A stretch of DNA of 64,000 nucleotides from Streptomyces lasiicapitis (GTDB lineage Bacteria > Actinomycetota > Actinomycetes > Streptomycetales > Streptomycetaceae): positions 434,001 to 498,000 of the forward strand of contig NZ_BMNG01000002.1 of assembly GCF_014646335.1 (NCBI RefSeq). The letters are read 5' to 3'. Both the position numbers and the translations under genes were made by a program. Shown here one piece after another: positions 32,558-42,486 of this stretch. The first letter of the stretch is position 1, and every line of letters starts with the position of its first letter. The notes below the pieces were generated by a model. It did not search any database, was not told the DNA's origin, and saw only the letters and a program-made list of their open reading frames with translations.

Positions 32558-35500
32558 TCAGCGGGGTACGCGATCACGCCCCTCGGGCGAGTCGAGCCAC
32601 GCGAGGGTGAGCCGCACGCCCTCCTCGAAGCCCACCTCGCTCTTGAACCCGAAGTCGTCGCGGGCCCGGTCGATCGCGTACGACTGGTCGCGGTCGAGGA
32701 GGTGCACCGCGTGCCGGGTGAGGACCGGGCGCGCCTTGATCCGCAGCGCCCCGTACAACCCCTCCGACACCGTCGCCAGGCCGCGCGCCACCGGTGCGGG
32801 CAGGCTCAGTGCGGGCGGCTTGACGCCGAGGCCGTGGGCCAGCGCGCCGACGTACTCGCGCCATGTCGTGCGGTCGGGGTCGCGCAGGTTGTACGTGCGT
32901 CCCGCGGCGGCGCCGGAGGCGCAGGCGGCGATCATCGCGTCGGCGGCGTTGGTCACGTACAGCAGTCCGGCGGGCGCGTCACCGCCGCGGACGTGGACCA
33001 TCTGCCGGCTCAGGAGCAGCGTCGCGATCTCGATGACGAAGTCCTTGCTGCGGGGCCCGTACACACTGACCGGCCGCACCACCGTGAGCGGAAGACCGGC
33101 GCGCGAGGCCGCCTCGCGCACGGCCTGTTCGCCGAGGAGCTTGCTGCGGTTGTACGGCAGGCCGATGTCGCGCGGCGGTGTGTCCTCGGCGCACGGGCGG
33201 ACCGGGTAGCCGTACACGTCGGTGGTGCTCACGTGCAGGAACCGCTCGACGGTGCCCGCGTGCGCGGCGGCCTCGACGAGGTTGCGGCTGCCATCTACGT
33301 TGACCCGCGCGAAGTCCGCCCACGGGCCCCAATCGGCTGACAGGCCAGCGCAGTTGTACACGTGCCGCACCCCGGCGGCCGCGCGGCGCAGGCTGTCCGG
33401 ATCGCCGAGGTCCCCGACGGCCACGTCGACGTCGACGCCCGCGAAGGCGGAGCGGTCGCTGCCGTCGCGGACCAGGACGCGTACGCGGTGGCCGCGTTCG
33501 GCGAGGCGGCGGGTGAGGTGGCCGCCGATGAAGCCGCCCGCGCCGGCGACGAGGACGTCGGGGGCGGGTGATGCGGGGGAGGGGTCGAGGGAGGGTTCGT
33601 GGACGGGGGAGGGTGTGGTGGCCGCGCTCGGTGAGGTCCCCGTGCCGGAACCCCTCCCCGCGCGCGACGTTCCGTTCGTCCTGTGTTCAGCCATGGCTCG
33701 CCCCAACAGGTCCAGTGCGCGGTCGAGTTCACGTTCGGTGTGGTCGGCGTTGATGAAGAAGCGCAGGCGGCACTCGTCGCGCGGGACGGCCGGATGGCCG
33801 ATCGGCATGACGTTCACGCCGAGGCGCAGCAGCGCGTTGGAGAGCGCCATGGTCTCCTCCCAGCCGCCGATGACGACCGGGACCACCGCCGAGGCGCGCG
33901 ACACGCCGATGTCGAGCCCCCGGGCCCGCGCCGAGTCGCGGAAGTGCTCGGCGAGGTGCCGCAGCCGCGCCACCCGGTCCGGCTCGCTCCGCAGCACCCG
34001 CAGCGCCTCCAGGGCGGCGGCGGTGTTGGCGGGTGAGATCCCGGTGCTGAAGATGTGCAGCGGAGCGGTGAACTTCAGGTACTCCACCAGTGGTTGACGT
34101 GCCGCCACATAGCCGCCGAGGCTCCCGACGGCCTTGCTGAGCGTGCCCATCCACAGGTCGACGTCGGCGCGGTCGACGCCGAAGTACTCGCCGATGCCGC
34201 GCCCGGTGCGCCCGAGCACGCCGAGCGAGTGGGCCTCGTCGACCATCAGCATCGCGCCGTGCCGCTTCTTCACGTCGATGAACTTCGGCAGGTCGGGCAG
34301 GTCGCCGTCCTGGCTGTACGCGCCCTCGACGAGGACGAGGGCCCGGCGCGCCAGCGCCCGCGACGCGCCGAGCAGACGGTCGAGGGCGCGCCAGTCGTTG
34401 TGCGGGAAGGGCCTGCGCCGCGCGCCCGACAGAACGCTGCCGCGCACCGCGCTGTCGTGGATCCACTCGTCGTGCAGGATCAGGTCCTCGGGGCCGAAGA
34501 GGTGCCCGATGGTCGCGACGTTCGTGGCGTGCCCGCCCGCGAAGACGATCGCCGCCTCGGTGCCGAGGAACGAGGCGATCTCCGCGTCGAGTTGATGGTG
34601 CAGCGGTGTCTCGCCGAACAGGAGCGGTGTCGCCGAGCAGGACGTGCCGTACCGGTCGACGGCGGCGCGCGCGGCCTCGCGGACGCGCGGATGGTGGGAC
34701 AGGGCAAGGTAGTTGAAGGCGGAGAAGTTGAGGACGGGACGCCCGTCGACCGTGGACCGGCCGCCGTTGAAGCCCTCGTGGGTGCGGCCGTACGGGTTGT
34801 CGCCGTCGGCGGTGGCCTGCCGCAGTCGGCCCTGCAACTCGGCGTACTCGGGCCACTCTTCGAAGACGCGCTCCTGGCGGACTGCGGGGGCCGGGAGGTC
34901 TTCGGGGGCGGGTTCGGCCGCGGGTGCGGGGGACGACGGCGCGGCGTGGGCCACGGACGCCACGGGCGCGCCTTCGGGCACCGCGCCGTCGAGGAGATCG
35001 GCGAGCTGCCCCACCGTGGGATCCTCGGGCAGCCGCTCGCGGTTGCCGTTCAGGTGCCCGGGGAACCGACGCATCAGGGCGCGCTCCAGGTCCGTACGCA
35101 TCAGCGAGTCGAAGCCGAGGTCCGCGCCGAGCCGGGCGTCGCGCGGGATGTGCGCGACGGGGTGGCCGCAGACGAGGGAGACCTGCGCGAACACTTCCTG
35201 GCGGGCGCCAGGGGTTGGTGCGGTCGGGGGGACGACGGCCTCGGTGACACGGCCTGATTCCATGCGTACCTCCGGGAGAGGTACGTCCAGTTGGAGGGAT
35301 ACGTCCGGTGGGGCATCCGCGTCCCGGCGCGTGGCAGGGGCTGTGGCCGTCGTCGTGGCCGTCGTCGTGGCCGTCGTCGTGGCCTCGGCCACGGCTTCCG
35401 GCGGTGTGAACCAGTACGCCTCCCGCTCGAACACCGCGTGCGGCACCGGCACATGAGGCCCCCGCCGCCCTTCGTCGAGCGCCGCCCAGTCCACCGCGCC

Positions 35501-38500
35501 GCCCGCGCAGTGCAGCCGCCCCAGGGACTGGAGCAGCGTCTCCCAGTCGCCCGCCGGGCCCGGCACCGCACCGGCGCGCCCCCGCCGCAGCGACGGCAGC
35601 CACAGCGCGGACCCCGCGTCGCTCTCCGGGGAGGCCAAAGTCATCGCCCGGCCGAGGCCGAGCAGCGTCGGGTGCGGGCCAGCCTCCACGAACGCGGTGC
35701 AGCCGAGCCGCCGCAGCGTCGTGAAGCCGTCGGCGAAGCGGACCGTGCCGAGCAGATGGTCCGCCAGCGCGTCGGCGTCGATGCGGCCGACGGTCTCGCC
35801 GGTGGCGTCCGACACCCAGGGGATGACCGGTTCGGCGAAGCGCACCGAGCGGGCGGCCTCGCGCAGCGGCCCGGCGGCGCCCGCCATCAGCGCCGAGTGG
35901 AAGGCGCCCGAGACCGCCAGCGGCTTGACGACGACCGACCGCTCCAGCAGCGCCGCGCGCGCCGCGTCGACCTCCTCGCGCTCTCCCGAAAGCACCAGGT
36001 GCGTGGGCGAGTTGACGGCGGCGACCGACAGCGAACCGAACCCCGCCGCCACTTCGCGCACCGTCTCCGCGTCGCCCAGGCAGGCGATCATCGCCCCGTC
36101 GCCGGGCTGTTCGTCCATGAGCCGCCCGCGCGTCGCGGCAAGCGTGAGGGCGTCCTCGAAGCTCATCGCCCCGGCCACGCAGGCGGCGGCGTACGCGCCC
36201 ACGCTGTGCCCGAGCACGGCGGCCGGCCGCACGCCGAGCGTCAGCCACAGTTCGGCGAGCGCGACTTCGAGGGCCACGAGCGCGGGCTGGCAGTACCGCG
36301 TGACCCGCAGCCGCTCCGCGCCGCCGTCCGTGAAAAGGAGCTCGGTCAGGGGGACTTCGAGGTGCGGGCGCAGCACGGCGTCCGCACGGTCGATCGTCCG
36401 CGCGAACGGGGCGTGCGTGTCGTACAGGCCGCAGCCCATGCCGGTGTACTGCGTGCCCTGGCCGCTGAACAGGAACGCGACCTTCGGCCCAGGACCGTGC
36501 CCGGCCGTGCCGCGCGTGACGGCCGTCGACGCCTCGCCGCGGGCCAGCGCGTCGAGCCCGGCGTCCAGCGCGCCGGCCGACCCGCCGACGACGACGGCGC
36601 GGTGCGCGAGCCGGGCCCGGCCGGTGTTGGCGGCCCGGCACAGGTCGGCGACGGGCGCCTCCGGGTGGGCGGCCAGGTGGGTGCGCCAGTGCCGGGCCAG
36701 GGTGGTGAGGGCGGTCGGGGTGTGGCCGGAGAGACACAGGGCGTGCACGGGGCGCGCCTCGGGCGCCGTGGGCTCCGCCGGAGACTCCCGATCGGCGGGC
36801 GGCGGCGACTCCAGGACCACGTGCGCGTTCGCCCCGCCGAACCCGAAGGAGCTGACGGCGGCCCGCACCGGCCCCTCGCCCGGCAGTGCCGTCAGCCGTG
36901 TCGGTACGTCGAGTCCGGCGCCGTCCCAGTCGAGGCGGCGGTTGGGCGTGGTCAGGTGGAGGGTCGGCGGCACCTCGCGGTCGCGTACGACGAGCGCGGC
37001 CTTGATGAGGCCCGCGATGCCCGCGGCCGCCTCCAGGTGCCCGATGTTGGTCTTGACCGAGCCGACCAGGCAGCGGGCGCCGTCGGGGCGGCCCATGCCG
37101 TACGCCGCCGCGAGACCCTCCCACTCGACGGGGTCGCCGAGCGGTGTGCCGGTGCCGTGCGCCTCGACGTAGTCGATCTCCTTGCCGCTCAACTCCGCCC
37201 GCGCCAGGGCCTGTTCGATGACGGAGCGCTGGGCGGATCCCTTCGGCGCGGTGAGGCCGTTGCCGCGTCCGCCGTGCCCGGTGGCCGAGCCCCGGATCAC
37301 CGCGTGCACGCGGTCGCCGTCGGCCAGCGCGGCCGACAGCGGCTTGAGGCACACCAGGCCGACTCCCTCGCCGCGTACGTAGCCGCCCGCCGCGTCGTCG
37401 AACGTACGGCAGCGCCCGTCCGCCGACAGCATCCCGCCGTCGGTGAACGCCACCGACAGGCCGGGCGTCAGCATCAGGTTCACGCCGCCCGCGAGCGCCG
37501 TCGCGCACTCGCCGCGCCGCAGGCTGTCGCACGCCAGATGCACGGCCGTCAGCGACGACGAGCACGCGGTGTCGAGGGCGAGGCTCGGACCGCGCAGGTC
37601 GAGGGCGTACGAAAGCCGGTTGGCGGCGATGGCGTGCGCGTTGCCGGTCGCGCCGTACACGTCGACGGTGTCCAGGCGGCCCATCTGCAGCTCGGTGTAG
37701 TCGTGGCTGCTGATGCCGACGAACACGCCGGTGGCGCTGCCCGCGAGCGACGCCGGGTCGCGCCCGGCGTCCTCCAGGGTCCGCCACGCGGTCTCCAGGA
37801 GGAGGCGCTGCTGCGGGTCCATGCGGGCGGTCTCGCGCGCCGACAGGCCGAAGAAGCGGGCGTCGAACTCCTCGACGCCGTCGAGGAATCCGCCGAAGTC
37901 CGGCGCGGCGACCCGCCGGGCGTCCCAGCGCCCCGCCGGCACCTCGGTGATCGCGTCGCGGCCGTCGCGAAGGAGTCGCCAGTAGCTGTCCGGGTCGGGC
38001 GCGCCCGGGAAGCGGCAGCCGATGCCGACGACGGCGATCGGCTCCTGTCCGCCGTCGCGGCCGTCCGCCGTCACGGCTCCCGTGTCCGGCGCCACCGGCT
38101 CGGCGGCCTTCGCGCCCGTGGCCGCCAGATGCGCGGCGATCGCGCGGATCGTCGGGTGGTCGAAGACCGCGGTCGAGGGGATCTCACGGCCCGTACGCGC
38201 ACTCAGCTCCGCAAGGACCGCCACGGCCTGCTTGGAGTCCAGACCGAGCGACGCCAGCGGACGCTCCGGGTCGATAAACTCCGGGGCCAGGCCCAGGCGT
38301 TCACCTACGCGGGCCGTCAGCCACGACTCGACGGAGTCCGCGGCCCAGGCCCCACCGGCGGGCACCCGGTCCGCGAGCAGTTCGGTGAGCGTGTCGACAC
38401 GCGGCCGTACCAGCAGCTCCCCGACGGGGATCGGCACGCCGACACGCCGTTCCAAGTCCCGTACGAGGGCGAGGAGTCGGGGGTGGTCCAGGCCGAGGTC

Positions 38501-40726
38501 CGCGAACGATCGCCCGGCCGCGCCCGCCTGCTCGGAGGCGTACGTCGCGTCGGGGACGTACGCGCGCACCACCTCCTCGACCACCGCGCCCACCGGCTGC
38601 CCCTGCCGAAGCCCGCCCGGCTCCTCCGTCGTGTCCCGGGTGACGCTGGCCGCCACCACCTTCAGGCCGAGGTCCAGGAAGTCCTTGCGGCAGGCCTGGC
38701 GCTGGATCTTGCCGCTGGTGGTCTTGTGCACCGTGGAGCGCTTGAGCAGCACGACGGCGTGCGGCGCGACCTCGTGCCGGTCGGCGATCGCGGAGCGCAG
38801 CCGGGCGAGCAGCGCCGGCGCGTCGGCGGCCCGCCTGCCGTCGATCTCGTACGCCACCACGAGCTGCTCGGCGCCGTCCACCTCCACGGCGAACGCGGCG
38901 CCGCAGCCCGGACGGACCGCCGAGTCGGCCTGTTCCACGGTGAGTTCGACGTCGTGGGGGTAGTGGTTGCGGCCCTGCACGATGACGACGTCCTTGGTGC
39001 GGCCGACGACGTGCAGCTGGCCGTCGCGCAGGAAACCGAGGTCGCCGGTGCGCAGGTACGGCGTGTCGGGCTCGCCCTCGACACGGGCCCGGAAGGTCGC
39101 CTCGGTGGCGTCCGGCTGACGCCAGTAGCCTTGCGCCACGCTGCCGCCAGTGATCCACACCTCGCCGATCGCGCCCTCGCCCGCGACCCGCCGCCGCGTC
39201 CGCGGGTCCACGACCGCCACGTCCACGCCGTCGACCGCCGGGCCGCACCCGACGACCCGCGTGACCCGTCCTCCGGACGCCGCGGTCGCCTCGGTGGCGA
39301 CGCCCGCGCCGAGCGCCGCCGCGTCGAACTCCCCGACGACGGGCTGGTCGTGGGCGCGCACGCCGGTCACCATCAGCGTGGCCTCCGCCAGGCCGTAGCA
39401 GGGCAGCAGCGCGCCGCGCCGGAACCCGCACGGGGCGAACCGTGCGACGAAGCGGTCCAGTGTGTCGGCGCGCACCGGCTCCGCGCCGTTGAGGGCGAGC
39501 CGCCAGTGGCTCAGGTCGAGCCGGTCGCGCTCCTCGTCGGTGATCCGCCGTACGCACGCCTCGAAGCCGAAGTCGGGGGCGACACTGGTCGACGCCCGCG
39601 TGTCGGACAGGGTCTCCAGCCACAGCAGGGGGCGGCGAACGAACGCCATGGGCGCCATCAGATGCGCGGGGAAGCCGCCGTACAGCGGCGACAGGATGCC
39701 GCCGATCAGGCCCATGTCGTGGTACGGCGGCAGCCACGACACCATCGCGGAGTCCTCGTCGTGCGCGAGCCTGCGGTGGATGGCCGCCAGGTTGTGCAGC
39801 AGATTGCCGTGGCTGACCATCACGCCCTTGGGCGCGGACGTCGAGCCGGAGGTGTACTGGAGGAAGGCCAGCGAGTCGCCGGTGAGGTCCGGTTCGCGCC
39901 AGTCGGCCGCGCTCACGGTGTGCGGGTGCGCGGTGTTCGCGCAGCCGTCCGCCGACGTGCCCGGGCCGTCACCCGCCGACGTGCCTGGGCCGTCACCCGC
40001 CCCGCCCGTCACCAGCCACCGCAGCCCCCCGAGCCCGAGCGCGGCCAGCTCCTCCCTGCGTCCGCCCGCGAAGCGCGAGAGCCCGCCCGTGGTCAGCGCG
40101 TGCGTGGCCCGCGAGTCCCGTGCGATCGCGGCCAGCCGGGGCATGGTCTGGCCGAAGCGGCGGGTGTCCGGGGGATAGGCGGGGACGGCGACGGCACCCG
40201 CGTACAGACAGCCGAGGAAGGCCGCGATGTAGTCGAGTCCGGGCGGGTGCAGGAGCAGCACCGGCTCGCCCGTCGCGCCCTCGTGCTGGAGCAGGGCGGC
40301 GACGCGCCTGGCCCGCAGGTCCAGTTCGGCGAAGGTCCAGGAGGGCGAGCCGCCGGGGTACGGGTCCGCTGCCGGGTGAGGCGCACCCGTACCGCCGCGA
40401 GGGCTCGCATCCGGGCCGAACGGACGGCGGTCGCCCCCGAGGTCCGCCGCCGGGCGGGCCGTGCCGGTACCACCGCAGGGGCTCCCGTCCGGGCCGGACG
40501 TGGCTCTGCTGCCGCCGGGCCACGCCTGCGGGCCGGGCGCACTCGTCTCGGCGCCGCCGCCGTGCGCGGCGCCGCTGCCGGGCACGCCCGCCCCCGCGAC
40601 CTCCGTGCCGCCCAGGAAGCGGTACGCCAGCGCGTCCGGGCGGTCGGCGGCATGGTGGCGCAGCAGGGCGACGAGGGTGCGCGGCTCGTCGCCGCGGCCG
40701 TGGGTCTCGGTCGGGCCTTGGGTCAT
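32558..40726 (-). CDS. redL: RedL-RedK fusion: FAAL / KS-AT-ACP-OAS polyketide synthase with C-terminal reductase
   Basis: 2722 residues. Order: acyl-AMP ligase (about 15-720, core LQYTSGSTSAPKGVMVSHGN); a carrier-like segment with His748 in place of the phosphopantetheine Ser (FADLGLDHPRLL); ACP (Ser831, LGLDSKQAV); ketosynthase (from 894; Cys1055 in DTACSSS, EAHGTGTPLGD, KTNIGHLEAAAG); acyltransferase (from 1414; Ser1508 in GHSVG, GAFHS suggesting malonyl); ACP (Ser1874, LGFDSLM); PLP oxoamine synthase (about 1975-2340, Lys2198 in GTLSKAVG). The last 330 residues are an NAD(P) reductase (VAGAGGFIGGHLTRRLAE). RedL activates dodecanoate, extends it and condenses with glycine; RedK reduces the resulting pyrrolinone to 2-undecylpyrrole. 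In S. coelicolor these are separate genes. ATG 40726 has a GGAG site; a GTG at 40741 overlapping redM is possible. Confidence 0.93.
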   Translation of the reverse strand: MTQGPTETHGRGDEPRTLVALLRHHAADRPDALAYRFLGGTEVAGAGVPGSGAAHGGGAETSAPGPQAWPGGSRATSGPDGSPCGGTGTARPAADLGGDRRPFGPDASPRGGTGAPHPAADPYPGGSPSWTFAELDLRARRVAALLQHEGATGEPVLLLHPPGLDYIAAFLGCLYAGAVAVPAYPPDTRRFGQTMPRLAAIARDSRATHALTTGGLSRFAGGRREELAALGLGGLRWLVTGGAGDGPGTSAGDGPGTSADGCANTAHPHTVSAADWREPDLTGDSLAFLQYTSGSTSAPKGVMVSHGNLLHNLAAIHRRLAHDEDSAMVSWLPPYHDMGLIGGILSPLYGGFPAHLMAPMAFVRRPLLWLETLSDTRASTSVAPDFGFEACVRRITDEERDRLDLSHWRLALNGAEPVRADTLDRFVARFAPCGFRRGALLPCYGLAEATLMVTGVRAHDQPVVGEFDAAALGAGVATEATAASGGRVTRVVGCGPAVDGVDVAVVDPRTRRRVAGEGAIGEVWITGGSVAQGYWRQPDATEATFRARVEGEPDTPYLRTGDLGFLRDGQLHVVGRTKDVVIVQGRNHYPHDVELTVEQADSAVRPGCGAAFAVEVDGAEQLVVAYEIDGRRAADAPALLARLRSAIADRHEVAPHAVVLLKRSTVHKTTSGKIQRQACRKDFLDLGLKVVAASVTRDTTEEPGGLRQGQPVGAVVEEVVRAYVPDATYASEQAGAAGRSFADLGLDHPRLLALVRDLERRVGVPIPVGELLVRPRVDTLTELLADRVPAGGAWAADSVESWLTARVGERLGLAPEFIDPERPLASLGLDSKQAVAVLAELSARTGREIPSTAVFDHPTIRAIAAHLAATGAKAAEPVAPDTGAVTADGRDGGQEPIAVVGIGCRFPGAPDPDSYWRLLRDGRDAITEVPAGRWDARRVAAPDFGGFLDGVEEFDARFFGLSARETARMDPQQRLLLETAWRTLEDAGRDPASLAGSATGVFVGISSHDYTELQMGRLDTVDVYGATGNAHAIAANRLSYALDLRGPSLALDTACSSSLTAVHLACDSLRRGECATALAGGVNLMLTPGLSVAFTDGGMLSADGRCRTFDDAAGGYVRGEGVGLVCLKPLSAALADGDRVHAVIRGSATGHGGRGNGLTAPKGSAQRSVIEQALARAELSGKEIDYVEAHGTGTPLGDPVEWEGLAAAYGMGRPDGARCLVGSVKTNIGHLEAAAGIAGLIKAALVVRDREVPPTLHLTTPNRRLDWDGAGLDVPTRLTALPGEGPVRAAVSSFGFGGANAHVVLESPPPADRESPAEPTAPEARPVHALCLSGHTPTALTTLARHWRTHLAAHPEAPVADLCRAANTGRARLAHRAVVVGGSAGALDAGLDALARGEASTAVTRGTAGHGPGPKVAFLFSGQGTQYTGMGCGLYDTHAPFARTIDRADAVLRPHLEVPLTELLFTDGGAERLRVTRYCQPALVALEVALAELWLTLGVRPAAVLGHSVGAYAAACVAGAMSFEDALTLAATRGRLMDEQPGDGAMIACLGDAETVREVAAGFGSLSVAAVNSPTHLVLSGEREEVDAARAALLERSVVVKPLAVSGAFHSALMAGAAGPLREAARSVRFAEPVIPWVSDATGETVGRIDADALADHLLGTVRFADGFTTLRRLGCTAFVEAGPHPTLLGLGRAMTLASPESDAGSALWLPSLRRGRAGAVPGPAGDWETLLQSLGRLHCAGGAVDWAALDEGRRGPHVPVPHAVFEREAYWFTPPEAVAEATTTATTTATTTATAPATRRDADAPPDVSLQLDVPLPEVRMESGRVTEAVVPPTAPTPGARQEVFAQVSLVCGHPVAHIPRDARLGADLGFDSLMRTDLERALMRRFPGHLNGNRERLPEDPTVGQLADLLDGAVPEGAPVASVAHAAPSSPAPAAEPAPEDLPAPAVRQERVFEEWPEYAELQGRLRQATADGDNPYGRTHEGFNGGRSTVDGRPVLNFSAFNYLALSHHPRVREAARAAVDRYGTSCSATPLLFGETPLHHQLDAEIASFLGTEAAIVFAGGHATNVATIGHLFGPEDLILHDEWIHDSAVRGSVLSGARRRPFPHNDWRALDRLLGASRALARRALVLVEGAYSQDGDLPDLPKFIDVKKRHGAMLMVDEAHSLGVLGRTGRGIGEYFGVDRADVDLWMGTLSKAVGSLGGYVAARQPLVEYLKFTAPLHIFSTGISPANTAAALEALRVLRSEPDRVARLRHLAEHFRDSARARGLDIGVSRASAVVPVVIGGWEETMALSNALLRLGVNVMPIGHPAVPRDECRLRFFINADHTERELDRALDLLGRAMAEHRTNGTSRAGRGSGTGTSPSAATTPSPVHEPSLDPSPASPAPDVLVAGAGGFIGGHLTRRLAERGHRVRVLVRDGSDRSAFAGVDVDVAVGDLGDPDSLRRAAAGVRHVYNCAGLSADWGPWADFARVNVDGSRNLVEAAAHAGTVERFLHVSTTDVYGYPVRPCAEDTPPRDIGLPYNRSKLLGEQAVREAASRAGLPLTVVRPVSVYGPRSKDFVIEIATLLLSRQMVHVRGGDAPAGLLYVTNAADAMIAACASGAAAGRTYNLRDPDRTTWREYVGALAHGLGVKPPALSLPAPVARGLATVSEGLYGALRIKARPVLTRHAVHLLDRDQSYAIDRARDDFGFKSEVGFEEGVRLTLAWLDSPEGRDRVPR

Positions 40727-40737
40727 GTACGTCTCCG

Positions 40738-42486
40738 TCACTCGCCGGGCACGGCCCGCGGGGCAGGGGCGGACGCGGGCGCCGCGCCGCCGAGGCGCTG
40801 GTAGTCGGTCTTGCCGTTGGCGTTGCGCGGCAGCTCGTCGAGGCAGGTGGCCGTGCGCGGCACCATGTAGCGGGGCAGGTACCGGGCGCAGTGCCGCTTG
40901 AGCTCGATGAGTCCGGGCCGCGGGGTGCGGCCGTTGAGGGTGAAGTAGAGGGCGATCCCGGTGCCGGACCCGCCGGTGCCGGACCCGCCGGTGCCGGAGC
41001 CGCCGGTGTCGGATCCATCGGGATCGCTCGTGCCGGATCCGCCGGCGGGGTCGGGGACCACGGCCGCGGCCTGCGCGATGCCGGGATGGCGCAGCACGGC
41101 CGCCTCGATCTCGCCCAGCTCCACGCGGTGGCCCGCGAGCTTCACCATGCGGTCCTTGCGGCCCCGGTAGACCAGGGCGCCGTCCTCCTGGCTGACGAGG
41201 TCGCCGGTGGCGTGGCGCCCCCGGCGGTGTCCGGCCGCGGCGGGCTCGGAGTCCCGGCGCCAGTAGCCGGGGGTGACACAGTCGCCCTCGACGACCAGCT
41301 CGCCGAACGCGCCGGGCCCCGGCAGCGCGCGGCCCGCGTCGTCGACGACGGACACCTTGGCGCCGGGCAGCGCCGTGCCGATGGGTACGGGTTCGTGCCG
41401 CGACAGGTCCCCGGGACGTACGCGGTGGTACGTGCAGACGTTGGTCTCGGTGGGCCCGTACAGGTTGTACAGGCCGGTGCCGGGCGCCAACTGCTCGTAC
41501 AGCGCCCGCAGTTGGGGGATCGGGAACACCTCGCCCGCGAACAGGACGTACCGAAGACCGCGCACCGTTTCGTCGGTGAGCGCGCCCGACACCGTGAGGA
41601 GGTGGAGGACCGACGGCACGGAGTACCAGACGCTGACGCGGTGTTCGCGGATGCCGGCGGCGAGCGCGCCCACGTCGCGGGTCTGCGCGTCGGGCACGAT
41701 CCACACGCCCGCGCCCGCCGACAGGGCGGTGAACAGGTCGAAGGTCGACAGGTCGAAGTTGAAGGAGGCGTGGTTGGCGAACACGTCGCCGGGCCCGACG
41801 TCCAGCTCGTCGCGCGCCCAGCGGATGAAGCACGCCAGATTCCGGTACGTGACGCGCACGCCCTTGGGGGTGCCGGTCGACCCGGAGGTGTAGAGGATCG
41901 CGGCGAGGTCGTCGCGCTCCAGGGGCGGAAGCAGGACGACGTGGCCCGCGGCGCTGGAGGTGAAGGCGGACCACTCGATGATGACGGGCACCGCCGCCGT
42001 GTCGGACGCCGGTTCCGGGCCCGTCTCCTCCGTCGGGCCCTCGTCCGTGAGTACGACGACCCGCACCGACGCGGGCAGCGGACGCCCCGCGAGCGCCGCC
42101 AGACGGCCGCGGTCCGTGACGAGCGCGACGGGCTCGGCGTCCGCGAGGATCGTCTCCACGCGGGCCACCGGCTGACCGCCGTCCAGCGGAACGTACGCGC
42201 AACCGGCGTGCAGCGCGGCGAGGATCGCCTCGGCGTAGCGCGGCTGCTTGTCCGTCCAGATCGCCACGCGGTCGCCGATCTCGGCGCCGAGGCCGAGCAG
42301 TCCGGCGGCGACGGCGGCGACGTGCGCCGCGAGTTGCTCGTAGGTGCGCCCGCCGGGCCCGACGAGGGCGGGGCGCGCGGCCTGTTCGGCGGACTGCGGC
42401 CAGGGCCCGCGGATCAGGGCCACGTCGGAGAGGCGGGTGTGGTCGGGGTGCCCGGTCCGGGCGGTCGTGGCGGTCACGGCGCTCAC
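40738..42486 (-). CDS. redM: Proline adenylation enzyme RedM
   Basis: 582 residues, stand-alone adenylation enzyme. Core motifs: LAAILYTSGSTGTPKGVRVT, the substrate-pocket region FNFDLSTFDLFTALSAGAGV, YNLYGPTETNVCTYH, TGDLVSQEDGALVYRGRKDR and a final catalytic Lys in PRNANGKTDYQ. RedM activates L-proline and loads it on the carrier RedO. Near the C-terminal subdomain there is a low-complexity insert GGSGTGGSGTGGSGTG encoded by a 15-bp tandem repeat (about 40965-41015). The gene overlaps redN by ATGA. Confidence 0.93.
   Translation of the reverse strand: MSAVTATTARTGHPDHTRLSDVALIRGPWPQSAEQAARPALVGPGGRTYEQLAAHVAAVAAGLLGLGAEIGDRVAIWTDKQPRYAEAILAALHAGCAYVPLDGGQPVARVETILADAEPVALVTDRGRLAALAGRPLPASVRVVVLTDEGPTEETGPEPASDTAAVPVIIEWSAFTSSAAGHVVLLPPLERDDLAAILYTSGSTGTPKGVRVTYRNLACFIRWARDELDVGPGDVFANHASFNFDLSTFDLFTALSAGAGVWIVPDAQTRDVGALAAGIREHRVSVWYSVPSVLHLLTVSGALTDETVRGLRYVLFAGEVFPIPQLRALYEQLAPGTGLYNLYGPTETNVCTYHRVRPGDLSRHEPVPIGTALPGAKVSVVDDAGRALPGPGAFGELVVEGDCVTPGYWRRDSEPAAAGHRRGRHATGDLVSQEDGALVYRGRKDRMVKLAGHRVELGEIEAAVLRHPGIAQAAAVVPDPAGGSGTSDPDGSDTGGSGTGGSGTGGSGTGIALYFTLNGRTPRPGLIELKRHCARYLPRYMVPRTATCLDELPRNANGKTDYQRLGGAAPASAPAPRAVPGE

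Noticed and set aside
35291..40804. 1837-codon open frame on the plus strand opposite redL
   Set aside because: It mirrors the codon pattern of redL; its translation is Arg/Gly/Ala-rich without any motif. The redL product has complete domain signatures on the minus strand.
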